This document shows positions 55,540 through 64,000 of a stretch of DNA of 64,000 nucleotides, in pieces. The translations under genes were made by a program, and so were the position numbers. The stretch is from assembly GCF_008831285.2 (NCBI RefSeq), contig NC_045148.1, positions 11,576,183 through 11,640,182 on the forward strand, written 5' to 3'. Position 1 is the first letter of the stretch, and every line of letters begins with the position of its first letter. The notes under the pieces were generated by a model that made no database searches, was not told the DNA's origin, and saw only the letters and a list, made by a program, of their open reading frames with translations. Origin of the DNA: Nymphaea colorata (taxonomy: Eukaryota; Streptophyta; Magnoliopsida; Nymphaeales; Nymphaeaceae).

Positions 55540-55800
55540 GAAAGTGTTTATGCAAGTCTATTTTCTATTGATTTTAGTGTCTCAATGGTGAAATCAAACA
55601 GTCTTATCTCATTAGCCAATCTTCTAATTTCTTTTTTCACTATTGAATTTTCTAGTTTGGCACTCAACGAGTGCTTGACCTGTGTATTATCGGTTTTAAT
55701 TATGAACTTAGTATAAACAACATAAATTTCAAAGTGAAGCAATGCATAATCTAATGCTAAGAACTCTTTTTTGTTTATTTCCCATCTGGCTTCATTTTTT
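55540..55800 (-). pseudogene. RNase H remnant (C-terminal half) of the pararetrovirus-like copy
   Basis: Shows the F-I-I-K-T-D-N core with TDNTQVKHSL, then LFDFTIETLKSIENRLA, the usual tail of retroviral-type RNase H domains (D-N ... F-x-I-E-x-x-K-x-x-x-N). The N-terminal half is out of frame. Confidence 0.65.
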
Positions 55801-55823
55801 GTGAAACTTCGTTAGTGGTATCT

Positions 55824-55875
55824 GCGTAAGTATCTTTGTTATCTTTGTTGCGTAAGTATCTTTGTTATCTTTGTT
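55824..55875. repeat. 26-bp tandem duplication within the polymerase remnant
   Basis: GCGTAAGTATCTTTGTTATC plus six bases occurs twice in a row. 26 is not a multiple of three, so it shifts the frame of the RT/RNase H reading. Confidence 0.9.
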
Positions 55876-56099
55876 GTACCTATATTTTATTATTGCTCCA
55901 TAGCTTTTATCTGATGCATCTGATTCTATTATCCAAATAAACTATTTGTTTTCATATGGAAATTCTAACTTTGGTAAAAGTTCACATATATTTGTATCTT
56001 TTGTATACTTTGTCTATCTTTTTCATTCCAATGATATTTTGTGTCCTTTTTTAATTTTTTTTTGTAGTGGTATATAGTATTCTGATAATTTTGGTATAT

Positions 56100-57420
56100 A
56101 TTTTCTGACTTGGTTTACTAATCCTAAAAAAGATTGTAATTTGACTTTGGTATCTAAATCTGCAAACATTGCTATTTTTTGTACTATGTGATTTTGCATC
56201 TTAATTCCCCTGCTTTGTTTATTTCTATTCCTAGAAATTCAATCTATTTTTTGCAAATAATGGCTTTGTTCTTACTAATAGCTATTCCTGCCTTTGTTGC
56301 ATACTATAAGAATTCCCTAAATAATTTGTAATGGTCTTCTTTTGTGTATGTATATAATAGGATATCATCCATGTATATGACACAGTTTCTTAATCCCTTA
56401 AAGTTCTGGTCCATGAATGTTTGAAATCTTCTTGGCACATTTTTATATCTGAAAGGTAATACATTCCATTCATAAAACTCGTTTGGAACTGTGAATACTA
56501 TCAATTCTTTATTTTGTTCTTTAATTTCAAATAGTAGAATCCACTTTTATAGTCAAATTTACTAAAATAATTGTTTCTTGAGATTTGCTTTATCTTTAAT
56601 ATTTTATTTGGTGTAGGATAATTATATCTTTTAGTTTTTAGCATTTAGATTTCTATAGTCTAAAACCATTCTGATTTTTCCTCTTTTTTGTTTGTTGTGC
56701 TTATTTACAATAAATGCTAGGCTACAATGTTTGGAATTGGATTTTCTAATATATCATTCTTTTAATAACTCTTGTATGTGTTTTTTGAATTCTAGTAAGT
56801 CATTTGGTACGTATTTTAAAGGTGGTTGTGTGATAATACTATCTACATCTATCAATTTTTATACATGTTTTTCCCAAAATTGTAGTGGTTTTTCCGAGTA
56901 TAGTTTTTTCAGTTTCCTTTTTGTCATTCTGAGTTCATTTATTTCATACAAGTTCGTTGTTATTGCATTTATTTGTTTTCTTAACATTTTTTGTATCTTA
57001 TTATTGTTTCCTTTCAACCAGTCTGTCTCTTTTCTTTCTATGTTTTTTACTACTAATGCTTCTATTTTTTCCTTACAAAGGGTTGTTAGTATGGGATGTT
57101 TTTCGGTTATTTATATTGGTAGATAATTGTTCAAAAATGGTCTTCTTAAAATCATGTCTTTGCCTTCTAATTCAAATGCATATATTCTTTCTATTTTGAT
57201 TATTTTATGCCAAATTTGTATTGTTATGTTTCTTGCTCTATACTTTATAAAATTCTTTGTTCCATTAAACCCTCATTTCTTTTTCTGTATGTAATTTTTC
57301 CCAATGGTTTTCAGGTAAACAATTCTTCTTACATATGTTTATATGTGCTCCTATGTCTATATAAAGCATATAGGATCTACTTTGGTAACATTTGGCTATA
57401 ACTTTTATCAATATATAGAT
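56100..57420 (-). pseudogene. Reverse transcriptase remnant of the pararetrovirus-like copy
   Basis: The frame at 56304-56504 gives FTVPNEFYEWNVLPF, then a run with R-F-Q-T-F-M-D, then CVIYMDDILLYT with the catalytic YMDD at 56375-56364. Y-E-W-x-V-x-P-F followed by F-Q-x-x-M-D and YxDD is shared by caulimovirid and gypsy RT. Upstream RT parts are scattered over several frames. Inactive. Confidence 0.7.
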
Positions 57421-57779
57421 AACCTTTTCTTTTTACATTATATACCATATCCAAACAGTTTGTGTTCCTCCTGTAGTTGGTATTCTTCATAATCGGAGTA
57501 TGAAGTTTCAGATAAATACCCAAACTCCATTACTTTCGTATCTATTTCCCATCGTTTTGCTACTAATTCTTTAAGTTTGCCTATAAATTTGTTAAGTAGT
57601 ATGAAGATCTTGAAATTTCAACTCAGGTTTTCTCTTATTCTTTCCTTATATTTAGTTTTGGAGTCTATTCTACTAATCATCTAGATCCCTTTCAATTATA
57701 ATTTGCTTGTGGGTTGTATTGATTTCCGCAATTTCTTTTTCTATTTTATAATTTTCATGTTTGTTCAACCATTTATTGC

Positions 57780-58020
57780 CTAATATAATATCTGTTTGTC
57801 CATCATTTTCTTTTCTTGTATTTCAAATGTTATATTAAATCTATAGTTTGATATTATCACTTCCTTACTTATACTCCCTTTGCTACTCATAGCATTTCCT
57901 TGTATGTCTTTATATTTGTGGTTACTGAGAAATACTAAGTTGTCACCTATTAATTCTGGAGTTATATAATTTTCTCCAGATCCTCTATCAATTAATATTT
58001 TGTATATTCCTCAGTTAGTT
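57780..58020 (-). pseudogene. Aspartic protease remnant of the pararetrovirus-like copy
   Basis: Minus-strand text contains ILIDRGSGENYITPEL, the D-(T/S)-G protease motif with Arg in place of Thr/Ser. It lies between the zinc finger and RT, as expected. Confidence 0.6.
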
Positions 58021-58099
58021 ATTCTTGATAGTTAATATTTTGAGGTTTTTCCATCTCTTTACTCATCGTTATTGCTTTCAGGTTCTGTGTTTGATTCTA

Positions 58100-59270
58100 C
58101 CTCTCCTTCTGTTTCATATATTGTGTCATTGTCCGAGATATTTTCGTCTCCTAGGTGGCTAATTTCTATGTAATCTTCTTTCATAATTTCTGCTATTTTC
58201 TTTTTAATTGGTTGTATGCAGTCTTTTGCTATGTGCCCTATTTTTTTGCAATTATAACATCTACATGTTTTTGGGTTCTTTGGGTATTTATTTATATTTT
58301 ATATGTAATATCTTCTCTTCGGTTCCTATGTCTTCTATGTTTTCTATATGTATCTTTTAGATTACTATATTTCTTTCTTCTTTGTCTATAAACTCTGTTG
58401 TTGCATCCTAGTTGTGGTGTTGTGTATTTTGTGCAACATCTATATGGATTTCTTATGATATTCTTTAGATTCTTTTCTTGTGTACATTTTTCACATGAAT
58501 CTTTGTACCATTGTCTTACAAATTCTACTCTAGCTCCTAGGGTATCTTCCTTGGGTGGTTTTTCTCTGAATTCTATTATCATGCTTTCCTAAATGACTTT
58601 AGGTAATTTTTTGGAAAAACCAATCTAAGGCTTTATTTTTATCATCTTTTTCTAGTTTGGATTGGTAGTAATACTTACTATATAAAGTTATATATTTGTC
58701 TAAATAACACATGTCACATAAGTTAGTGCTATCAAATTGATTCTAGCATTTTCTTTATTATTGTATTTATAAGTCTGATCTGCATTTGAATGTAAGAATT
58801 CTATTTTGATTGCTGCAAATTTTCTATGATATCTAATGGCTTGGCCGTTATATTGCCTTTGTGGTCCGTTTCTCCTCTTAGTGAATCTTTGGTTGAATTG
58901 TCTAATTGTTCAAACCATAATTTTACATTTCCTACAAATGAATTTTCTATATAACTGGGGGCTGTTTTTGTGTCTATTTTGGCTTCTGTTATGTTTCTTC
59001 CTACTTCAGCATTCCATATTTGTATAATTTCTAGAATATCTTTTTGCTTCATCTAGGTTTAGTATTTCTTTCTCATATGATACCTTTTTGAACATTGGTT
59101 GTTTATTTCTAGCATTCCATAATTTTTTTGTTCTTCTTTCTATGTCCGATGAATATTTGTAATATTCTGGTTGCTTTTTATGCTCTCTGGATGTTCCTGG
59201 TTCAGTCTTTACTTCTTCTTTGGGAGTTGTATTCACGTTTATTTCTGTTTCTTCCATGAATTCCATATAT
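58100..59270 (-). pseudogene. Coat-protein-like region with CCHC zinc finger
   Basis: Three main pieces (59266-59006, 59052-58801, 58582-58292) followed, after a frameshift near 58292, by a CCHC finger at about 58259-58218: CYNCKKIGHIAKDC preceded by T-C-R. A basic Arg/Lys-rich stretch comes before the finger, and an acidic stretch (E/D/N) follows it. A capsid helix region with W-F-E-Q-L sits in the second piece. The C-R-C-Y/W-x-C finger after a basic region is typical of caulimovirid coat proteins. Confidence 0.6.
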
Positions 59271-60660
59271 GTTATACTCTGGTTATATGTATTTTCGCTC
59301 TTCTCATCTTCTGATTATTGACTTATCCCATATATCTTAAGTTCTGGTTCTTCATCTTCTGAGTTGTGTTGTTTAGGTTTCTTTGTTACTTTTTGCTGAA
59401 TATCAATTATCCTTTCTTTTTTGCCGAATATCAATTACCGTTTCTTTTATCTCCATATTCTGATTTTTCATTTCCTGAATTTCTGTTGTGACCCTTTCGA
59501 ATCCTTTGTCTTTTTTCTCTATAGGTTCCACTAATAATCCTCATATGTCATTTGTTTTATCTTATGGGTATACTGGGCAACCTTGCACTCGCTGTGATAT
59601 ACCAGCAGGGCAACCTTCATACTGCCATACCTTTCTATCCTCCTTATTTTCTCAATGTAACCTATTCATTCTATTTATAGCACGTTCTATTTTTATTTTT
59701 TCTTCATCTATTATTAATCTCAAATCTCCTTTTATTTCGAAAAATTTTTGTCCTAGATTTGTTTTGATTAGTCTTAATCTTTCTCGGTAATAATATATTT
59801 TCTGTCATATGAATGTTTCTGTTATTGTTCTTCCTAGAACTAAGTTTTCATTATAAATGGTGATTTGATATGTTATTCTCCTTTCAACTACTCTTCATAA
59901 GATATATTTTAGATTCTTGTCAAGTTTTATTGTTTGTATTTTTGGTTTGTTGTTTTCTATATTTTTTATAAGGTTAATCAATGTATTGTACATCAATATT
60001 TGGTTTTCTAATATCGATTCTATGTTTGTTCTAATATCTTATGTGGGTTCTTTTATTACATTACTAGTTGTTCCTATCATCATCCTTTCTTCTGGCATAG
60101 TCAGGTCTTGGAATGCCTTGGCTATCCTCCCTGAGTCCCCCTGTTTTTGTTCTATCATGAACTTAATCTATTTATACCTATTCTTTAGAGAATGGGTTCT
60201 GCACGGGTTCTTTCTTCTCAAAGCAGTGTATCTTCCTCCTGGTTTCATATACCTCTGCTAGCCCCTCCACCTCATCATATGGCTATTGTTTCCCCTAGTG
60301 CGGCCTTTTGCCTCAATGGGTACTCCATCCTGCCTCTATCTATTGGTCTCAGAGTTTTGCAATTTGTTCCTATTGCTCCCAGTTGGAATAGTACTGATTC
60401 AGAATTCAAGGATTCATGCATCAAACATTATCTAATTCTAGGTGTACTCAGACTAATTCATTATAAACAATAACAAGCATTCCTTTGGGAAGATATAAAA
60501 TTTATTCCATAAAACTGAAACAAAAGTACATTAAAACATGCATACATAGCATAACTTCAGACTGATCATCGTCTAATGCAGTCATGCTGCTTACTTTGAT
60601 TGGAATTTCCTCCATAACTGTGTGATACAATAGCTCCTGATATGCTTGGATACAATAATT
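59271..60660 (-). other. 5' part of the pararetrovirus-like copy, unidentified
   Basis: Minus-strand frames contain charged, coiled-coil-like text (for example LRLIKTNLGQKFFEIKGDL near 59770-59710) with stops. I could not match a movement protein. Confidence 0.4.
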
Positions 60661-60671
60661 CACCTACACTA

Positions 60672-60683
60672 GCTCTCATACCA
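60672..60683 (-). other. Candidate tRNA-Met primer-binding site
   Basis: The minus strand reads TGGTATGAGAGC, one mismatch from TGGTATCAGAGC, the tRNA-iMet complement used by plant pararetroviruses and many Ty1/copia elements. It is 33 nt inside the proximal direct repeat. Confidence 0.55.
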
Positions 60684-60715
60684 TAAGAAAAATTCATGAT
60701 GGGTAAGAAAGTCGG

Positions 60716-60882
60716 ATGGGTCAAAACAAGGAGGGATGGGTCATTTTTTAGTCAGCCATCCATCTAATTTTAATAGCTTTATGTGTTTAAAACCTTTAAT
60801 AGCATATAAACTTAGAACAAGGAGGGATGAGTCATTTTCTTTTCAAACTTGGAAATCCTCCTCTGGAGATTTTTAAACACAT
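60716..60882 (-). repeat. Direct repeat, proximal copy, of the pararetrovirus-like element
   Basis: Pairs with 54437-54606. On the minus strand it lies immediately upstream of the primer-site candidate, so it behaves like an LTR or a terminal redundancy. Confidence 0.85.
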
Positions 60883-62639
60883 AGAGATATTAAAATTGCA
60901 AAGTAAGGCCATGACATTTTTCTGAAATTACTTTTACAAAAGAGAGGATCTTGAACACAAAATTATTATAATAGTATTTTTGAAAATTTGGTGAGATTGT
61001 GTGGGGTGACTTTAGAAATTTTTTATGAAACACAAATAAAACTCTTCTCAAAATAGATACTTCATTTCCAAGCCCTTTTTTTGTGTGTTTTTCTTAGATC
61101 TTTTTTCTTATGATTTTAAGGGCTTTGGGTCCAAGTAGAAAATGTGGTGGCCACTTCCAGCAACCAGCAAGGCTAACGGCAGCATGATGCCAACTAAAGC
61201 CCCTAGGTGGCCAGATCGGATATAGGTGGTATATCAAACAGATAATCAAACCACCGCATGATTCATTAGAATCATGAGAGAATAAATGACTATTTATACT
61301 TTACAAGCCAAGATGCCCAGCCGGACAGGATACCAGCCCAACATTCCAAATATAAAATTCTCAAATTACCCCTAAAATTCACTCAACCATACAATGTACC
61401 CAACCCGAGTCAAACACGCGATTTGAATTCGAACACTGAACATTCATGTCCACAGTTCATTGTTCTCGTCTCTTACAAATGCACAAACCATTCAAAATTG
61501 AGAATAAAAACCTCATGAATATTCATGTATCAAATTTAATATAATCATCGATTCGCAAACGTATGAATTTATAATTGGATGCTAACCATAATTAAGCATG
61601 CGCTCTAGATGTGAAACAAGCGATCCCACTTCAGCCACAACTACCATGCAAATATGGAATGTAACATGCCTTTGTAAAATTAAATCAAGATGCAAATTCG
61701 GGGTTGCCTGAATGACTTGCTGCCTGTGAGAATTGGCAATGCCCACTCTCAAAACCCAACAAGGTGATGAATGGTGGCCAACAATGATTCCACAAATGAA
61801 GCTGGTGGTTGAGCTCTAGCTGGCAGCATAATGAACAAAGGTGATCAAAAAGTCGACTCAGGTGCGTCAAGACCTACATGCGACTGCAAGCCATTTAATG
61901 TTAAACAATCACTCACATTCCCCTCAGCAACATCTTTGTAAGAGTTCTCCTTCCAAGGCTTTTCATGAGTAGTTGAGAATAAATCTTGAAGCTCACATAG
62001 TTATGGTAACCCATCATTACGTTTAAATGCTCCAACACATCGAGGCTTCAGTGCTTGTGTTCATCCATCGAACAGAGGAAGAGTTGGATGAAGCACAGCC
62101 TTTTGAACAGAGGAGGCTGGTGAACTAGAGGCGATACCTTAGGGTGATGGATTGAAAGTCAGTAGCAGGTGGGCAGTAGCACGAGGTGAGAATGTGTCAG
62201 AGCAACAAAGAAACGAAAAGAATAATGAGAGACCACCACGATGGAAGAGGGAGAAGGATTGAAAGCTATGGGGAAAGCAAAGAAATATGAAGAAGGTGAA
62301 GATCAGGGTGAACCTTGCGCGTGGTGAATAGGGAGCCTAGCTGCTCGAGGGGAGAAAAAGCAGAAGAGGAAGAAGAAAAAGAAAAGAGGATAAAGGGGGC
62401 CTCACGCACGACAGAGAAAAAAATGGAAACTTGAAAAGAAAAACTTGAATGTAAATTGCTTTGGAAAATCGACTTGAATTCCATTCAAAAATTCATTAAT
62501 TTATACCATTTTTAAAACCTTGAAATTGATTGAAGAATTCTTTCAAATCCATTGTAATTGCCATAGTGAGGTGGAATCATTATTTGGTCAAAAATAAAGG
62601 TTTTGGGTTGTTCACAGTGCCCCTCTTTGCCATTAAACT
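60883..62639. other. No gene recognised
   Basis: Unassigned. 61140-61400 has a purine/pyrimidine mix and TATTTATA, resembling LTR-type sequence. 62210-62450 is purine-rich. No coding pattern was found until the gypsy integrase breakpoint near 62640. Confidence 0.4.
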
Positions 62640-64000
62640 AGGGACCCACAATCTTCGTGGAAACCACAATGAACCATCTTCATCTTGATGCCAAAGAGAA
62701 TCTATCTTCTTACATTCTTTCATGTTCTTAGCAAAATCGGGATCTTCCTTTTGCTTCAATTTAAGCTCCTCCAATAGAGGGTGTCGTATCACAGCCGTCA
62801 TTGTTGCTTTGTCCTCGCCACAAAGGTAAGGCTGTCATGCTATCACATCTTTCAACAATGTCCATGAACGAGTCAACATACTACACAACGTTGCTCTGCT
62901 CAAAGGATCAGCAACCACATTCGCCTTGCCTGGATGATATGATATCGTGAAATCATAATCCTTTAAGTATTCAATCCATCTTCTTTGCTTCAGATTTAGA
63001 TCATTTTGAAAGAAAATATACTTCAATGACTTGTGATCTGTAAACACCTCAAATGTTGCCCCATAGAGATAATGTCTCTAAATCTTTAGTGCAAACACAA
63101 CCATTCTCAACTCCAAATCATGAGTGGGATAGTGTTGTTCATGTACTTTCAACTGTCTTGATGCATAAGCCACCACACGGCCATGTTGCATCAATACACA
63201 ACCAAAACCGATTCCCGATGCATCCGTGTACACCACAAATCAAGAATGTCCTGATGGAAGCGTCAGAATAGGGGCAGTAGTAAGCTTGTCCTTCAGAGTT
63301 TGAAAACTCTTCTCACACTCTTCATTCCAAACAAACTTCACTCATTTTCTCAATAGCTTAGTCATGGGTGTAGCTATTTTTAAAAAGTCTTGTATAAACC
63401 TGCAATAGTATCCTGCCAATCCCAAAAAGCTTCTAACCTCAGTTACACTGCAAGGCGTCCTCCAGTTCTGTACAGCCGACACTTTAGCCGGATCTACGAA
63501 AACTCCATCCTTCGAGATTACATGACCCAGAAAGTTTACCTTCTTTAGCCAAAATTCACATTTTGAGTATTTGACATAAAGCTTATGCTTGCGCAAAAGA
63601 CCCAACATGCTTTTCAAGTGATCTCTATGCTCTGTCTCACTCTCTGAGTACACCAAAATATCATCAACAAAAACAATAACAAATCGATCCAGGTAGTCTT
63701 GGAACACCCGATTCATGAGGTCCATAAACGCTACGAGAGCATTGGTCAACACAAAAGGCATGATCCTGAATTCATAATGCTCATATCTAGTTCGAAAAGC
63801 AGTCTTAACAACATCTTCCTCCCGTATCAAGAGTTGATGATAACCTGTCCTCATATCGATCTTGGAGAATACTCTTGCATTCTTGAGTTGATCAAATAAG
63901 TCTTCAATTCTTAGAAGCGGATACTTATTCTTGATGGTGACTTGATTCAACATGCAGTAATCGATACACAAACGCATTGTTCCATCCTTCTTCTTAACAA
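62640..64000 (-). pseudogene. Ty3/gypsy pol fragment: RT, RNase H, integrase start (runs off the window)
   Basis: The minus-strand frame from 63977 to 63342 is a long uninterrupted gypsy [35 protein letters not shown], motif [34 protein letters not shown], then the thumb [15 protein letters not shown]. RNase H follows in other frames: YTDAS-like start near 63240, HDLEL near 63125, then 63047-62835 with [11 protein letters not shown] and NVVADPLSR. The integrase N-part (62801-62645) ends at LWFPRRLWVP, after which similarity stops abruptly. The style is of the chromovirus/Tekay kind. VADPLSR for VADALSR, plus frame changes, show decay. The N-terminal half lies beyond 64000. Confidence 0.85.

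Larger units (their letters stand above)
54437..60882 (-). mobile_element. Endogenous pararetrovirus-like copy (caulimovirid-type), about 6.4 kb
   Basis: Minus-strand remnants follow the order coat-like protein with CCHC finger, protease, reverse transcriptase, RNase H, then a separate coiled-coil ORF, with no integrase. Order and missing integrase fit a plant pararetrovirus (Caulimoviridae) better than Ty3/gypsy. A candidate tRNA-Met primer site lies at 60672-60683. Direct repeats of about 168 bp bound the copy. Multiple stops, frameshifts and a 26-bp internal duplication show that it is inactive. I recognise no movement-protein motif; the genus is not determined. A gypsy-like element that lost its integrase is the alternative. 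Confidence 0.6.

Noticed and set aside
54437-60882. Calling this copy a Ty1/copia element because of the tRNA-Met-type primer site
   Set aside because: The domain order is protease, RT, RNase H without an integrase between protease and RT, and the RT text is of the gypsy/caulimovirid kind.

Overview
The window is nuclear DNA of a flowering plant. Genes have GT/AG introns, interstitial repeats are of the plant telomere type (CCCTAAA), a PTI1-type kinase and a plant beta-tubulin are present, and most of the rest is old plant transposon sequence. The species cannot be named from the sequence. It is AT-rich and gene-poor. I find two complete genes, one orphan gene fragment, and at least four retroelement or pararetrovirus remnants.

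Layout. 1-772: piece of a Ty3/gypsy integrase, split by a 299-bp hAT-type MITE (373-671) with a perfect 8-bp target duplication. 2605-2836: one terminus of a CACTA-like DNA transposon. 4805-10657 (+): seven-exon PTI1-like serine/threonine kinase of 358 residues. About 11640-28991 (+): a roughly 17.4-kb degenerate Ty3/gypsy element of the Tat/Ogre type. It has long LTRs, a relic primer site, an extra ORF before gag, and gag, protease, RT, RNase H, a second archaeal-type RNase H and integrase ends without the core. An imperfect tandem-repeat block lies in its 3' non-coding part. 29240-29930: purine-only-like tract. 30940-31720: degenerate GGATCT/GGATTT repeat. 31937-35025: interstitial telomere-like array carrying two MITE-like insertions and a 707-bp tandem duplication. 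36366-36866 (+): two exons encoding the N-terminus of a VPS13/chorein protein with no continuation. 38910-43485 (-): three-exon beta-tubulin of 446 residues with a TATA box. 43640-54430: unrecognised and LTR-like sequence, including a duplicated TATA-bearing module at 53592-53760. 54437-60882 (-): endogenous pararetrovirus-like (caulimovirid-type) copy between 168-bp direct repeats. 62640-64000 (-): Ty3/gypsy RT, RNase H and integrase start, running off the window.

The two genes are independent housekeeping or signalling loci: PTI1 in Pto/AGC-kinase signalling, tubulin in the cytoskeleton. The rest is layered insertion. The most informative parts are the nested history of the telomere-like array, the Tat/Ogre-type element with its 3' repeat block, the pararetrovirus-like copy, and the orphan VPS13 exons. 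All coding reconstructions rest on my own reading of splice sites and remembered family consensus; no database search was possible.
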